Positions 1-10,772 of a stretch of DNA of 64,000 nucleotides are shown here, piece after piece; position 1 is the first letter of the stretch; the number at the start of each line of letters is the position of its first letter. The notes beneath the pieces were generated by a model, which was not told the origin of the DNA, did not search any database, and saw only the letters and a list, made by a program, of their open reading frames with translations. This DNA is from Paenibacillus lacisoli (GTDB lineage Bacteria; Bacillota; Bacilli; Paenibacillales; Paenibacillaceae): contig NZ_JAUQTB010000007.1 in assembly GCF_030580655.1 (NCBI RefSeq), positions 1-64,000 on the forward strand. Direction: 5' to 3'. A program made the translations under genes and the position numbers.

Positions 1-76
1 AAACCCCGCTCGACTTGCATGTATTAGGCACGCCGCCAGCGTTCGTCCTGAGCCAGGATCAAACTCTCCAATAAAG
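1..76 (-). rRNA. rrs: 16S ribosomal RNA, 5' end (partial)
   Basis: The reverse complement carries the universal 16S 5' sequence, including AGAGTTTGATCCTGGCTCAG, followed by the conserved GAACGCTGGCGGCGTGCC region. Only about the first 76 bases are present and the rest lies beyond the left edge. The mature 5' end is estimated near TTTATTGGAGAG by analogy with Bacillus 16S. The gene is transcribed leftwards, so an rRNA operon lies outside the window. Confidence 0.97.
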
Positions 77-473
77 TATTGAAAAGAGCGATAAGCTCAT
101 TTTGAATCTGACGAGATATAAATCTCATTGTTTGCTGTTACTTGCGCAACAGTGATACTCACTCGTTGTTCAGTTTTCAAAGATCAAGCATTCCATTCGT
201 CGTCAGTGTTTCTCGGTGACAACTTTTATATCATACCATGTTACCAAGCAGTTCGTCAACATCTTTTTTTCGATTATTTTCTTCACTGCTTTAACTTATC
301 CACACTCGTTTATCGGGCGGATTTATAATTTACCACGTTCAGCAGCTCTTCACAAGTTATAAATTTTACCACTTTAAATTTGTGTCCCTATACTAAATCT
401 ATGTTCTTACATCAAAGACCCGCGCACCCATCCAAGCAGCGCTGGATTAAGCCGCGCAGGTCTCCCTTTTACA
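77..473 (-). other. rRNA operon leader and upstream promoter region
   Basis: No gene is supported here. Reading the minus strand towards the 16S gene there is an AT-rich upstream stretch, a sigma-A promoter, and a leader with CTTTGAAAACTGAACAACG near 160-180. That last sequence is typical of the pre-rRNA region before Firmicute rRNA genes (boxA-like antitermination and processing). Short ORFs in this stretch have no ribosome binding site or recognisable product. Confidence 0.7.
230..259 (-). promoter_or_regulatory. Probable sigma-A promoter of the rRNA operon
   Basis: On the minus strand a TTGACG -35 (254-259) is followed after 18 bp by a TATGAT -10 (230-235). It lies about 150 bp upstream of the 16S 5' end and is preceded by AT-rich DNA that could act as an UP element. 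Position and sequence fit an rrn promoter; further tandem promoters upstream are possible. Confidence 0.7.
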
Positions 474-2060
474 CTACATTGAACTGTAGCCAACCTGGCC
501 ATTCACTATTGTCATTCTTACCTGGGTTTGCAGCAGTGATTCAGGAGAATCAAAAATATCGCGGTCCACTACCGTAAAGTCTGCAGCCATACCTTCTTTT
601 ATCTCACCTCGATTGGATTCCCCCGCCGCTTTGGCGCTTCCTTGGGTAAAGAGATCCACCGCTTCTTTAATGCTGAGCTTTTCTTCCGGTAGGTAGCCTT
701 CGTGTATTTCTTCTGGTCTCCGACGAGTTACTGCGGCGTGCAGGCCAAGGAACGGATCCAGCGGTTCAATCGGAGCATCACTGCCGCCAGCACAATCCAC
801 ACCGGAGTCAATTAGCTTTTTCCAGGCATACAAATAATCCGTCCGTCGTCCAACCCGATCCAGAACCCATGGAAAATCACTCGCTACAAAACGGGGCTGT
901 ATATCTGCCGCAAGATGGAGCTGCTTCATCCGGGCAACCGAATCAGCATGGACAATTTGCCCATGGATAAGACGATCAGGGAGCACAGAATGATCTTGCA
1001 GCCTATGGGTCTCCATCGCCGTTAAGGTCATGTCCGCCGCCAGATCGCCAATCGCATGAACAGCAACAGGATATCCGAGTGCTCTTGCTCTCGAGACCAT
1101 CTCATTCAAGTGTTCCTGTGTCTGAATAGCCATGCCGCTGGTCTCCGGTGCGTCACTATAAGGTTCGCGCAAAAGAGCTGTTCGACCTCCGAGAGCGCCG
1201 TCTGAGAACATTTTGACTGCACCAATCCGAATCCACTCATCTCCCTGGTTAGGCAGGATCCCCAATTCCTTCATCTCATCCAGGAAAGTATGGAACATGA
1301 GCTGATGAGTACGGAATACCAAGCCTTCCTCTCTCAGCTCGCGGTGTATCCGCAGCATCGTATCGGCACTCCCCAGCAATCTAAGATCCTCCGTATGCAC
1401 GGCTGTAAGTCCCAAGCGCAGCGCATCCAGAATACCCCGGCGGACTGCTGCTTTTTTGACTGCATAATCTGGTTCGGGCTGCACCTTCGCAAAAGCCGCC
1501 GAAGCTTCTTCATATATCCACCCGTTCAGATCGCCGTCTTCGTCTCGTCCGAAGGCACCTGATTCAGGATCTGGCGTTGACGCCGCAACCCCCGCCCTGC
1601 GGAAAGCTTCCGAGTTGCCAAGAAAGGCATGGAAGCAGGTCCGGGTCAGGTACAGCGGGTGGTCGCCTGCAGCTTCATCCAGTTCAGTCCTATGCGGGGC
1701 AGCCGATGGACTAAAGTTATTCTCGTTCCAATTCAATCCGAGAATCCACTCCCCAGGCGGTGTAACTGCCGCCCGATTGCGGATCATTTGAAGCATTTCC
1801 TCCTTGGAGGCCGCCTCGGTAAAGTCCAACATATCCAGCTTCATTCCATGCATTGCAAGATGCATATGTGAATCTACCAATCCCGGCAGTACATACTGTC
1901 CTTGCCAATCGATGGTTTGAACTTCTTTTCCCGCAAGCTGTAAAGTGAGGTCAGATGCATGCCCGACAGCACGAATGACACCATCTTCCACCAATACGGC
2001 ATCTCCTGGATGTGAAGCCGGGTGAGCAAATTTAGCGTTTTTGAACAATATGAAAGACAT
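474..2060 (-). CDS. YtcJ-like metal-dependent amidohydrolase
   Basis: A 528-residue protein of the YtcJ-like amidohydrolase group, predicted to hydrolyse amide or related C-N bonds; the substrate is unknown. The N-terminal beta-sandwich leads into the metal-binding VDSHMHLAMHG motif (about residues 65-75). Later come a VHAIGD motif and the C-terminal GGSDAPIEPLDP motif holding a metal-ligand aspartate. The start is ATG at 2060 because AAGGAG lies 8 nt upstream; an in-frame ATG 24 nt earlier has no ribosome binding site. It stands alone between the rRNA operon and a decayed transporter. Length is normal for the family, about 530 residues. Confidence 0.88.
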   Translation of the reverse strand: MSFILFKNAKFAHPASHPGDAVLVEDGVIRAVGHASDLTLQLAGKEVQTIDWQGQYVLPGLVDSHMHLAMHGMKLDMLDFTEAASKEEMLQMIRNRAAVTPPGEWILGLNWNENNFSPSAAPHRTELDEAAGDHPLYLTRTCFHAFLGNSEAFRRAGVAASTPDPESGAFGRDEDGDLNGWIYEEASAAFAKVQPEPDYAVKKAAVRRGILDALRLGLTAVHTEDLRLLGSADTMLRIHRELREEGLVFRTHQLMFHTFLDEMKELGILPNQGDEWIRIGAVKMFSDGALGGRTALLREPYSDAPETSGMAIQTQEHLNEMVSRARALGYPVAVHAIGDLAADMTLTAMETHRLQDHSVLPDRLIHGQIVHADSVARMKQLHLAADIQPRFVASDFPWVLDRVGRRTDYLYAWKKLIDSGVDCAGGSDAPIEPLDPFLGLHAAVTRRRPEEIHEGYLPEEKLSIKEAVDLFTQGSAKAAGESNRGEIKEGMAADFTVVDRDIFDSPESLLQTQVRMTIVNGQVGYSSM

Positions 2061-2113
2061 CCAATCTCTCCTTAAATCCATCAATATAAATACTTATCTA
2101 CATTATACTTCGT

Positions 2114-2690
2114 TTACGCACCATTGTCCGTCGTGACTCCCAGCTGCTTTTTCCTTTCGGTCTGGTTATACCGATTTACTTCTGGCCACATCCTGCGACC
2201 ATAGAAAAGGCCTGCCAGTCCAATTCCTCCAATGACCAGCCCCGCCTGCCAGAACACGACGCTTGCTCCAAAGTGGGAAATCAGCAGCCCCCCCCAATAA
2301 CGGGGCAATCAGCATAACACAGCTCATCATCATATTCTGAATACTAAAGACACGACCCGTCAGATGTAAAGGCGTCTCCGTCTGCAGCATGTAATTGTAG
2401 GTCACCATGTATAGTCCGTTGCCGATACCGATGGATCCTCCCAGAAATAATATCGGCCAGACCGCTGACCCTGCCTGAGTACAGCCCAATAGACCCATAC
2501 CGGCACCAATATAAATACATTCCCCTCCCAGACCTTTTTCCGGGCTCAGAGACTTAAAGCAGTTCAATACGGCTATCATAAGCACAGAACCCACTCCAAT
2601 CGCGGAGATGAGCCAGCCGAGCAGGGTTTCCTGATCAGGACGAATCTGCCGAAGCCAGCTTGGCCCCTGCATTGAGCAAAATCTACACCT
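2114..2690 (-). pseudogene. MFS transporter remnant (C-terminal half, frameshifted)
   Basis: Only the C-terminal half of a major facilitator transporter remains. One frame gives membrane segments such as LLGWLISAIGVGSVLMIAVL and GSIGIGNGLYMVTYNYMLQ, then the typical LTGRVFSIQNMMMSCVMLI. The reading frame breaks at a C8 tract (2288-2295) and resumes in another frame with LLISHFGASVVFWQAGLVIG and a basic tail. The first six or so helices are missing: sequence upstream of about 2690 belongs to the decayed regulator and runs into this fragment without a stop. Substrate cannot be inferred. Confidence 0.8.
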
Positions 2691-3472
2691 GGGGAGATAA
2701 AACAGCGAGCAGCAATTCTCCCAGGAGCGGACCTGCGCGAGCACCTGCAGCCCTTCATCAATAGAAGCAGCCCCGCTTTCATACTGCCCTTGACTCAAAA
2801 GCAGAAGCCTGTTCACAACTCAATATCTTCCAATCTCCCGCAAATAAGGCATATCCTGAAGCAATTGCTCTACCTGAATTGAAGTCTTCTCGGCTTCCGC
2901 CATATCCCCGTCCATAAATGAACATACATCTCCATAATGGCTACAGGCATGACAAAACCGGTAACTTGTCTTTCTCCACGTTGGCATGGGTCCGAATCCC
3001 CACGAATAAATCGGATATATATTCTATAAAAATTATCTACCCGAACTCCGAGTACCTCCTGCTGAGCAAGCAGTGCCTGCATGGAATGACCTTGGCCGAA
3101 TAAGTGGTAGCGGCTCAGCATCTCAGCAATCGCCTGTTCCATCTGCTTGTCCTGTGTAGAAGGATTGGCCCATTTGATTTCTTCTCTGCTCACCGACACT
3201 GTCAGAATGTAGCCATAACCACGCACGGTATTAATGGCGATGCCGGGCCAGGAACCCAGCTTCTTGCGCAGCCGGTAAATATGGTCATCTACCGTACGGT
3301 CTACCGGATATTCGAGCGGCCATACCTGTTCCAGAAGCTGCGTCCGGGTAAACGCCTGGTTTCGATGAAAGTACAGAAACTGCAGCAGAGCATATTCCTT
3401 CGGCAGCAGCTGCAGTTGCCGCGTTCCGTCTGTCACCACATACCCATCCGGATTAAACATAATTTCAAGCAT
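2691..3472 (-). pseudogene. Winged-helix transcriptional regulator, disrupted
   Basis: The first 100 residues form an OmpR/PhoB-type winged helix ending in the usual RLRKKLG...INTVRGYGYIL signature. The domain is at the N-terminus with no receiver, as in SARP-like or transporter-linked regulators, and a helical TPR-like region follows. The frame is lost near 2900, where another frame continues the helical region. That frame meets an in-frame TGA at 2820-2822 and then continues into the transporter fragment. The start has a good GAGGGGG ribosome binding site. The N-terminal 180 residues could still be made, but the gene looks inactive as a whole. Confidence 0.75.
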
Positions 3473-3513
3473 CGAACGTGCCCCCTCATACCCTAATCAT
3501 TAATACCATATAA

Positions 3514-3554
3514 CAAAAAAACCTGTCCCTACGGGTATACCGTAGAGACAGGTT
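3514..3554 (-). terminator. Rho-independent terminator of the membrane chemoreceptor gene
   Basis: A 15-bp stem (AACCTGTCTCTACGG paired with its near-perfect complement, 5-nt loop) is followed by seven T on the minus strand. It lies 40 bp past the chemoreceptor stop codon. Confidence 0.85.
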
Positions 3555-3592
3555 CAAAAGCAAGTCAAAAGCGTCCATTCAGCTATAATACC

Positions 3593-5161
3593 TTAAGCTG
3601 AGACCGGCATATCCGAAGAGACGGCTGCTAAATGGTCGCCTTGATCCTTCTTCTGCATAACCACCGCGGCAGCCATCGCTTTCTGCTCCAGTTCTGCATT
3701 TGCCCCGCTATGGTTAAACACAAGGTCGTTCAGACTGAGAATAAGCTGCTCCAGCTCACTGAAGCTGTCCACCATTTCTTTCGTTATGTTATGCTGCTCT
3801 TCCATGCTTGCGAGAATCTGCTCTGCTGCTGCACTTGATTGTTCCGTCACACCGGAGATTTCAGTCACCTCGCCGACTACTTTCCGCGAAGACTCCTCCA
3901 TCGTTACCGAGCTGTTCTCAATCTCGGAAGCCTGGTTCAGTACCTGCTGTGTGTTGGCATTAATGGTACGGAATACTTCATCCGCCGTCTGAACTGCAGC
4001 CCGGCCTTCTGCCAGAGATTCGCGCACACCTTCAAACCGTTCCGTCAAAGATAAGGTTCTGCGCTGCAAACGCAACAAAATATCTGAAATTTCCTGTGCG
4101 GATTGCCCTGAATGTTCGGCCAGCTTGCGGACCTCTCCGGCTACCACTGCAAATCCCCGTCCGTGTTCGCCGGCACGCGCAGATTCAATAGCGGCATTGA
4201 GCGCCAGTAGATTTGTCTGCTTCGAGATCGCGGAGATTCCGTTCAGAATCGTGGTCATTGACTCGCTCTCCCGGTTAAAGTCCTGCATCTCCTTGGCCAT
4301 GTTCAAGATGACCTCATACAATTCGGACATGCGGGAATTCAAATGATCCATGCTGGAACTGCCGACTTCAGTTACAGAAGCCATCGTGCTTGACAGCTCC
4401 TTCATCTCCTTGGAGTTAGCAGCTACTTCTCTGATATGCAGATCTGATACGGATAGAGATTCGGATATCTCAGACACGCTGCTCGCCTGAAATTCAACTC
4501 CCTTGGCAACCTCCATGAACCCCATGGTAACTTCTGACGTAATTGTCCCTGTATTTGTCACCTTACGTTTCATCTGCTCCGTATAGCTGCCAAGCCCGGC
4601 AGCAGCCTCCTGAACGCGCTCGAACATGGACTCTACCTGCCGCTTGGACTGCTCCACTTCCGACCAGCGCCGTTCGCTTTCCAGGTAGAGCTTGTAATTT
4701 AGATGAGAGACAACCATGAGCGCGGCACCTGCAATGATGAACATCCCCAGATTAATGGCATTTCCGATCATACCTTCAGGCGTGGGGTCTGGTGACAAAA
4801 TGAACATTTGGACAGCATCGACCACTACCGTTACCCCGAAACCGATGGCAAAGAAAATCCGCCTAGGATAAAACAGGAGCATGGACCCTACGACCAGACC
4901 CAGAATTAGGTTGGCTGAGTCTATACTCAGATATACAATCACAGCAATCAGCAGGGCTGTAATCAGCCATGGTAAAAGCTGTGTATGTTTTCGGCGAATG
5001 ACACAATAAGTTACCCAGCTGTTAAACACAATGGAGACGATGTTACTGATCCAAAGCTGCGGTATCATAAAAGCCAAGCCGATTCCCACGGCCGAAATCA
5101 CCCACATGAGTATCATAATCAACTTGTTTCTTCTCCAAATAATCTCATCCAAACGATTCAT
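3593..5161 (-). CDS. Membrane methyl-accepting chemotaxis protein without extracellular sensor domain
   Basis: A 522-residue chemoreceptor. The first 170 residues contain about six hydrophobic segments with only short connecting loops, so no periplasmic ligand domain is visible; sensing may occur in or at the membrane. A coiled-coil signalling domain follows, with the hairpin tip [20 protein letters not shown] and the [15 protein letters not shown] motif that contacts CheA/CheW. No HAMP domain is obvious. It is a single-gene unit with its own terminator, away from any chemotaxis operon. Family assignment is firm; the stimulus is unknown. Confidence 0.93.
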   Translation of the reverse strand: MNRLDEIIWRRNKLIMILMWVISAVGIGLAFMIPQLWISNIVSIVFNSWVTYCVIRRKHTQLLPWLITALLIAVIVYLSIDSANLILGLVVGSMLLFYPRRIFFAIGFGVTVVVDAVQMFILSPDPTPEGMIGNAINLGMFIIAGAALMVVSHLNYKLYLESERRWSEVEQSKRQVESMFERVQEAAAGLGSYTEQMKRKVTNTGTITSEVTMGFMEVAKGVEFQASSVSEISESLSVSDLHIREVAANSKEMKELSSTMASVTEVGSSSMDHLNSRMSELYEVILNMAKEMQDFNRESESMTTILNGISAISKQTNLLALNAAIESARAGEHGRGFAVVAGEVRKLAEHSGQSAQEISDILLRLQRRTLSLTERFEGVRESLAEGRAAVQTADEVFRTINANTQQVLNQASEIENSSVTMEESSRKVVGEVTEISGVTEQSSAAAEQILASMEEQHNITKEMVDSFSELEQLILSLNDLVFNHSGANAELEQKAMAAAVVMQKKDQGDHLAAVSSDMPVSA

Positions 5162-5445
5162 GACGATCCCCGACCTTTAATAGTAATGTGTTTTATTGTA
5201 GGACTTTCGATATTGCATTTATTTCGTAAAGAGACACTACTAGTTCATATATCGGATCACCATGAATCAAAAGTTATATTGACAAAAGCGTATATTAAAA
5301 TAATTCACTCTGGTATGAGAGCCTGTCTTTCCCGGAAAAGTCGCCGAAATCCGCAACACCCTTCACATAACATACTGAGCCGTGAATATACTTACTTTAC
5401 AACAGGCCAAACTGTGCCGCGTATTCCAAAAGGGAGGTGCCTCAC

Positions 5446-6612
5446 ATGCCGGATCCACGCCACTCCAGCTCGTTTATTTTGTCCCGCGAAGATTGGTCGC
5501 TTCATCGTAAAGGGTACCAGGACCAACAGCGTCACCAGCAGAAAGTAAAGGAAATGATCAAGCAAAACCTGCCTGATCTTATTACGGAAGAGAACATTAT
5601 CATGTCGGATGGCAAGCAGATCATCAAAATCCCTGTCCGCAGTCTGGATGAATATCGTTTTGTATACAATTATCAAAAGCAAAAGCATGTGGGCCAAGGC
5701 GACGGTGACAGTCAGGTCGGCGACGTCATTGGCAGAGATCCTGCGGCAGCCAAGCCCGGCAAGGGTGAAAAAGCCGGCGATCAGCCAGGTTACGACATTG
5801 TCGAAACAGAGGTGCGCATCGATGAACTGGAGGATATGCTGTTCGAGGGTATGCAGCTCCCGCACCTGAAGCAGAAGGACAAAGATCAGATTGAGACACA
5901 TACCGTCGTGTTTAATGACATCCGCAAGAAAGGTATGCAGTCCAACATTGACAAAAAACGGACGATTCTGGAGAATCTCCGCCGCAATGCCACTTCCGGT
6001 TCACCGGGCATTCATCATATCAGTCCGGACGATCTTCGTTACAAAACCTGGGAAGACAAGATGATCCCCCAATCCAATGCGGTCATTTTGGCTATGATGG
6101 ACACGTCCGGTTCTATGGGATCTTTTGAAAAATACTGTGCCCGCAGCTTTTTTTTCTGGATGACCCGCTTCCTGCGCAGACAATATGAGAAGGTCGAAAT
6201 CGTGTTCCTAGCCCACCATACCGAGGCCAAGGAAGTGAGCGAAGAAGAATTTTTCACCCGCGGCGAGAGCGGCGGCACAATCTGTTCCTCCGTCTACCAA
6301 AAAGCCCTCGAAGTCATTGATACCCGGTATCCTCCATCCAGTTACAATATCTACCCCTTCCACTTCTCGGACGGTGACAATCTGACCTCAGATAATGAAC
6401 GCTGTGTCCGGCTGATCGGAGAGCTGCTCAAACGAAGCAATATGTTCGGCTACGGCGAAGTGAATCAGTATAACCGCAGCAGTACGCTGATGTCCGCTTA
6501 TAAAAATATTAAAATGGATCATTTTATGTACTATGTCATTAAGGAGAAAGGCGAGGTTTACAAGGCGCTGCGCACCTTTTTCCGCCAGCCGGAGGGGGAT
6601 GTCGTGTCATGA
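5446..6612 (+). CDS. yhbH: Sporulation protein YhbH (DUF444 family)
   Basis: A 388-residue member of the YhbH/YeaH family. The C-terminal half is a von Willebrand A-like domain with a MIDAS motif, DTSGSMG (about residue 220). The N-terminal part is charged and probably flexible. The start is ATG at 5446 with AAAGGGAGGTG 6-7 nt upstream; a GTG nine bases earlier overlaps that site. In B. subtilis the gene is a sporulation gene next to prkA, and in enterobacteria yeaH partners the kinase yeaG. Here it overlaps spoVR by 4 bp (ATGA), implying co-translation, while prkA lies 8 kb downstream. Confidence 0.95.
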   Translation: MPDPRHSSSFILSREDWSLHRKGYQDQQRHQQKVKEMIKQNLPDLITEENIIMSDGKQIIKIPVRSLDEYRFVYNYQKQKHVGQGDGDSQVGDVIGRDPAAAKPGKGEKAGDQPGYDIVETEVRIDELEDMLFEGMQLPHLKQKDKDQIETHTVVFNDIRKKGMQSNIDKKRTILENLRRNATSGSPGIHHISPDDLRYKTWEDKMIPQSNAVILAMMDTSGSMGSFEKYCARSFFFWMTRFLRRQYEKVEIVFLAHHTEAKEVSEEEFFTRGESGGTICSSVYQKALEVIDTRYPPSSYNIYPFHFSDGDNLTSDNERCVRLIGELLKRSNMFGYGEVNQYNRSSTLMSAYKNIKMDHFMYYVIKEKGEVYKALRTFFRQPEGDVVS

Positions 6613-8054
6613 GCGATGAAATGAAGCAGCTGGAATATGCGATCAGCGAAATTATGGAGATCGCCGATGGCTTCGGTCTGGATTACTATCCTATGCGTTA
6701 TGAAATCTGCCCTGCTGATATTATCTATACCTTTGGCGCTTATGGCATGCCGACCCGCTTCAGCCACTGGAGCTTCGGGAAAACGTTCCAAAAAATGAAG
6801 ATGCAGTATGACTTCGGACTCAGCAAAATCTACGAACTCGTGATTAACTCGAATCCCTGCTACGCGTTCCTGCTGGACGGTAACTCCCTCATTCAGAACA
6901 AGCTGATTGTCGCGCACGTGCTGGCCCACTGTGATTTTTTCAAAAATAACGCACGCTTCTCAGCCTCCAACCGCAATATGGTCGAGAGCATGTCGGCAAC
7001 CGCGGACCGGATTGCAAGTTATGAGCTGGAGCACGGTACGGAAGCCGTCGAATCGTTCATCGATGCCGTGCTTGGCATTCAGGAGCATGTAGACCCTCAG
7101 CTGATCAAACCGCGGCGGCTGGACAAACAGCGTTACATGGAAATGAAAATCAAGCAGCAGAAAGCCAAGCCGAAGCCGATCAAAAGCGGGGAATATGACG
7201 ACCTGTGGTCACTGGATGAGCGGAACAACACGCCGGAGGACGAGTCGGACGGCAGCAGCATGTACCGCCGGTTTCCACCGGAGCCGGAAAAGGATATCGT
7301 CTGGTTTATTCAGGAATTCTCGGAAATTCTGGAGGATTGGCAGCGAGACATCATGACCATGCTGCGGGATGAAATGCTGTACTTCTGGCCGCAGATGGAG
7401 ACCAAGATCATGAACGAAGGCTGGGCCTCCTATTGGCATCAACGCATTATACGCGAGCTGGACCTTACAAGTGAAGAAACCGTGGAATTTGCCATGCTGA
7501 ATGCATCGGTCGTGCAGCCCTCACGTCAAAGCCTGAACCCTTATTACCTCGGCCTCAAGATCTTCGAGGATATCGAACGCCGCTGGGACCACCCAACCCG
7601 CGAGGAGCAGGAACGGCTCGGGCGTAAGCCCAACCAGGGCAGGGCCAAAATGTTCGAAGTGCGGGAATTCGATTCGGATCTCTCCTTTATCCGCAACTAT
7701 ATGACCAAACAGCTGACGGAAGATCTAGACCTGTATGTCTTTCAAAAGCAGGGCCAGGACTGGAAAATCACGGATAAGTCATGGGAAAATATTCGCGATG
7801 AGCTGATTTACTCCCGGGTGAACGGCGGCTCTCCATATCTTGTCGTCCAGGATGGCGACTACAACCGGACCGGTGAGCTTGTGCTCCAGCACCAGTATGA
7901 AGGCATCGAGCTGGATTTGAAGTATATGGAGCGAACACTTCCTTATGTATACCGCTTATGGGGCAAGGGTGTTCATCTCATTACGACGGTGGAAGAGAAG
8001 AAGGTCATGTTCAGTTATGACGGCAAAAAACTGCACCGGAAATTCATGCAGTAA
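6609..8054 (+). CDS. spoVR: SpoVR family protein
   Basis: A 481-residue SpoVR/YcgB family protein, in B. subtilis needed for normal spore cortex formation; the biochemical activity is unknown. Family hallmarks visible are the N-terminal [20 protein letters not shown], the [12 protein letters not shown] segment with conserved His and Cys, and the central [13 protein letters not shown], which resembles a metal-binding helix. It is translationally coupled to yhbH by an ATGA overlap. Length matches the family. In proteobacteria YcgB acts with YeaG (PrkA) and YeaH (YhbH), so this operon and prkA probably serve one pathway. Confidence 0.95.
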   Translation: MSDEMKQLEYAISEIMEIADGFGLDYYPMRYEICPADIIYTFGAYGMPTRFSHWSFGKTFQKMKMQYDFGLSKIYELVINSNPCYAFLLDGNSLIQNKLIVAHVLAHCDFFKNNARFSASNRNMVESMSATADRIASYELEHGTEAVESFIDAVLGIQEHVDPQLIKPRRLDKQRYMEMKIKQQKAKPKPIKSGEYDDLWSLDERNNTPEDESDGSSMYRRFPPEPEKDIVWFIQEFSEILEDWQRDIMTMLRDEMLYFWPQMETKIMNEGWASYWHQRIIRELDLTSEETVEFAMLNASVVQPSRQSLNPYYLGLKIFEDIERRWDHPTREEQERLGRKPNQGRAKMFEVREFDSDLSFIRNYMTKQLTEDLDLYVFQKQGQDWKITDKSWENIRDELIYSRVNGGSPYLVVQDGDYNRTGELVLQHQYEGIELDLKYMERTLPYVYRLWGKGVHLITTVEEKKVMFSYDGKKLHRKFMQ

Positions 8055-8148
8055 TACGTTGTGAAAGTTTATTAAATTTGTTGCATAATAAACCAAATAT
8101 CCCTTATGATCAAGAAAAATAAAATTCAGCTAATAAGGGGTACCCTAC

Positions 8149-9012
8149 ATGTCACAAGTCAGCGCAGATCCATTAAATCAAGCGGCACCGCCGCATCCTA
8201 TCCTGGAATCTTTTCTACAATTGTTACCCTTGCTGCATACACTGCTGCCAGATGTATCCCTGGGTATTACGGACACATCCAAGTGGCTTGCCTATTATCC
8301 GGGCAGCAGAATTGATGTCGGAGCCAAAGCCGGAACCCCGATTCATTCTGAGGAACCGCTGTACCGCTGTATTCACGACCAGGTCATCATTAACGAGCAG
8401 GTGCCTGAGCAATTTTTTGGCATTGCCTTTCATGGCCTGGCTGTCCCGATTCTGAATGAGGGAGTAACGATTGGCGCCCTTGCCGCTCAGAATCAGGGTC
8501 ATAATGAAAAAGAGCTGTTACAAATATCCGAACAAATCGTAGAATCCATTTCCCAGGCCAATCAAGGTGTCTCACAAGTTGCCGAAGGTGCCGAGGGGCT
8601 TGCTCACATCTCCGGCAACCTGCTGGACATCTCCCGTCAGGCATCCCTGCAGATGAACGACACCCATGAAGTCATTACGTTCATTAAAGGCATCGCTGAT
8701 CAGACCCACCTTCTTGGCCTTAATGCTGCTATTGAAGCAGCCAGGGCAGGCGATATGGGAAGCGGGTTTGGTGTCGTTGCGAGCGAGATCCGCAAGCTGT
8801 CTCACGAAACCATTGCTTCCGCGGACCGTATTCAGCAGACGCTGCATAACATGCGTAAGACTATGGATGAACTGGTCGTGTCGATTGAGAAGGTCGTCGA
8901 GGTGGGCAACAGCCAAGCCGATTCTTCTGAGCAAGTGTCCTCCTTCATTGGGGATATTGAACAGATGAGCCGGAAACTGAACAGCTACGCGATCAATCTG
9001 CAAGCCAAATAG
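8149..9012 (+). CDS. Short soluble chemoreceptor, YfmS-like
   Basis: A 287-residue cytoplasmic methyl-accepting protein without membrane segments. Residues 1-120 form a small sensory domain. The C-terminal half is a shortened signalling hairpin with [20 protein letters not shown] and [15 protein letters not shown]. Size and layout match B. subtilis YfmS (about 286 residues). The hairpin is much shorter than in membrane receptors, so it cannot pack into standard arrays in the usual way. ATG at 8149 follows AAGGGG by about 10 nt. A strong terminator follows, so it is monocistronic. Confidence 0.88.
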   Translation: MSQVSADPLNQAAPPHPILESFLQLLPLLHTLLPDVSLGITDTSKWLAYYPGSRIDVGAKAGTPIHSEEPLYRCIHDQVIINEQVPEQFFGIAFHGLAVPILNEGVTIGALAAQNQGHNEKELLQISEQIVESISQANQGVSQVAEGAEGLAHISGNLLDISRQASLQMNDTHEVITFIKGIADQTHLLGLNAAIEAARAGDMGSGFGVVASEIRKLSHETIASADRIQQTLHNMRKTMDELVVSIEKVVEVGNSQADSSEQVSSFIGDIEQMSRKLNSYAINLQAK

Positions 9013-9014
9013 TA

Positions 9015-9042
9015 AATAGCCGGGGCTCTGCCCCGGCTATTT
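9015..9042 (+). terminator. Terminator of the soluble chemoreceptor gene
   Basis: Stem AATAGCCGGGG / CCCCGGCTATT with a 5-nt loop, starting just after the stop codon. The T-run is short, so activity on the plus strand is likely but not certain. Confidence 0.75.
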
Positions 9043-9064
9043 ATTGTGTATAAGATATGCTTTT

Positions 9065-9422
9065 ACTCCCTCTTTTCAGAAAACGACTGCACCATTTCCT
9101 TAAACTTGGCCGGACTCCAACACCGTAACCAGATAGGCGATATGGTGCCCATCCATGATGCCGTTCACGGCAACCTGTTTTCTCTCCAACCTCTTCTACC
9201 TCTGCCCCAGTCAAAGAATCTAACAGGTTCTCCTTGATAAACTCGTGTTAATCTCCAGCGTCACGTATTTACCGATGTCTGATTTCAATTCACTAATTAC
9301 TTCGGCGTACTCCTCATTTTTTTGTTGAAAACCAGCAATGCCGTATCTTTATTCATCTTGGTCTCCTGCTTCCAGTTTCGTGGCACCTTCATACTGATTA
9401 TTCCGTCGTCGCTATGTAAGGT
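9065..9422 (-). pseudogene. Decayed copy of the two-domain lipoprotein family (C-terminal domain only)
   Basis: Translating the minus strand in shifting frames gives pieces that align in order with the C-terminal domain of the lipoprotein at 10773-11879. They are LHSDDGIISMKVPRNWKQET, then VISELKSDIGKYVTLE, then FIKENLLDSLTGAEVEEVG, then HIAYLVTVLES, then KEMVQSFSEK. At least three frame changes separate them, so it cannot be expressed. It begins immediately after the stop of the neighbouring paralogue, so a third tandem copy has been reduced to its last 360 bp. Confidence 0.85.
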
Positions 9423-10595
9423 CTAGGTCTGTGTGGCAAAACCGTTTTCTAAATTAGCTGTATCTGGTCTATCCGGTACGTCTACGATTCTAAAACTTTT
9501 CTTAATCTGATTATAATGCTCTTGATGATTTCCTGGGTTTAAATCCGAAGCCCAGAATTTCAGTACATAATACCTTCCATTCCTGTGAGTCACAAAAACC
9601 GAATAAGTAGTCTTGTATTTCTTCAACCCTCCTTTTATAAACCCGCTAATAATGAATTCTTTCCCTTCATTTCCGTTTAACTTTATATCTTCCTCACTCA
9701 CCAGCTCCATGTCCTCCAGCTGCTGTTCCAACATCAACTGTAGAACATTACGATAATATGTATTTAACGAAACCAACGGTTCTCCGGTCACATCACTGTA
9801 GACCATCATGAACTCCTTATCCTGTATATTAGTACCATGTAATAACGCATCATCATTAAACTTGTATTCCGTTCTCCACTTCAGAGGCAGTTGAATTGTA
9901 ACACCTTCTTGCTCGTGCGTTAATTGATGAAAGGTTTCTCCGTCTTGTGTCTCCTCACGTACCCGCATCCCCCCCTCAGCATCCGCGGCAGTCAGTTGGG
10001 ATTCCTTCTTGTCAACAATTTGAATCGATTTCATGATCTCTCTGTAGGTCTGTTCCTCTTTATGATTCAATGAATATTGTGACATGAAAATAATATTATA
10101 GTAGGTTCCTCCGTTGATAAAACTAGTGACAAACCCGTCCGTTTTTACACCCTTAACTTGACTAAAGAGAGCGGGAACCGGAAGCAGCGAGTTTGGGTAT
10201 GGCTTGGATACTTCCGCACCTTTGGTGGAGCCCGCCAGCTTCTCGACTGATAACTCGTGGTAAGTATCTAAAGAAATCCTCGACGTGTAAGTGTCTTCTG
10301 GATTAGCAATAACAAATACCTTTAATCCTTCATTAGAGTTATAGATGTCAATGACACTGTCGGTAAGATGATCCAGCTCACGAACCTTCCACTGATCGGT
10401 TGCTGTCAATTTGATCTCTCCATTGTCACTAATGAATAATTTGCTGTCCAGTCTCTCGAAGGCGGCTTCTGCATCATTACCTTTTTCGCCTACAGTCTGT
10501 ATATGCTCTACACTATGGATACCGCTGCTACAGCCAAACAAAGCCCATGAAAGAATGAATAATAAAAAACCTGCAACTGCTCTTCTTAATAGCAT
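9423..10595 (-). CDS. Two-domain PsbP-like lipoprotein
   Basis: A 390-residue predicted lipoprotein: signal peptide with basic start, hydrophobic core and lipobox ALFGC around residue 22. Two related domains follow (about 50-205 and 220-375), each with a short strand-rich start, a W-K motif (DQWKV, LKWRTE), and a late INGG/GNEGKEF-type segment. This is the pattern of PsbP-like proteins of Paenibacillus, function unknown. ATG at 10595 is preferred because GGGAGGTG lies 5 nt upstream; an in-frame ATG 33 nt further upstream precedes that site. It is a paralogue of the upstream gene. Confidence 0.75.
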   Translation of the reverse strand: MLLRRAVAGFLLFILSWALFGCSSGIHSVEHIQTVGEKGNDAEAAFERLDSKLFISDNGEIKLTATDQWKVRELDHLTDSVIDIYNSNEGLKVFVIANPEDTYTSRISLDTYHELSVEKLAGSTKGAEVSKPYPNSLLPVPALFSQVKGVKTDGFVTSFINGGTYYNIIFMSQYSLNHKEEQTYREIMKSIQIVDKKESQLTAADAEGGMRVREETQDGETFHQLTHEQEGVTIQLPLKWRTEYKFNDDALLHGTNIQDKEFMMVYSDVTGEPLVSLNTYYRNVLQLMLEQQLEDMELVSEEDIKLNGNEGKEFIISGFIKGGLKKYKTTYSVFVTHRNGRYYVLKFWASDLNPGNHQEHYNQIKKSFRIVDVPDRPDTANLENGFATQT

Positions 10596-10718
10596 CTGAC
10601 ACCTCCCATACCAATACATTCGGATCATAATATACCATTAATGTCCGAAAAATGGATATCTGTCCATGTACTCAATTTTCGACAAACCTCCTGCGTAGAA
10701 ACACAAATGACCCAATAA

Positions 10719-10752
10719 AGAAGAGCCGAAGGCATCAGCCTCCGGCTCTTCT
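10719..10752 (-). terminator. Terminator between the two lipoprotein genes
   Basis: A GC-rich stem (AGAAGAGCCG paired with CGGCTCTTCT, inner GGC/GCC pairs) lies 20 bp past the stop of the upstream lipoprotein gene. It is followed by TTTATT on the minus strand, so the two paralogues are probably separate transcription units. Confidence 0.8.
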
Positions 10753-10772
10753 GTTTCTACATTTAAGCATCC

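Noticed and set aside
1290..1871. Two plus-strand open frames (90 and 80 codons) opposite the amidohydrolase gene
   Set aside because: Both lie antisense to a well-supported conserved gene, lack ribosome binding sites and resemble no protein family.
9046..9237. A 63-codon plus-strand frame after the soluble chemoreceptor
   Set aside because: It lies opposite the decayed lipoprotein copy, and it has no start signals.
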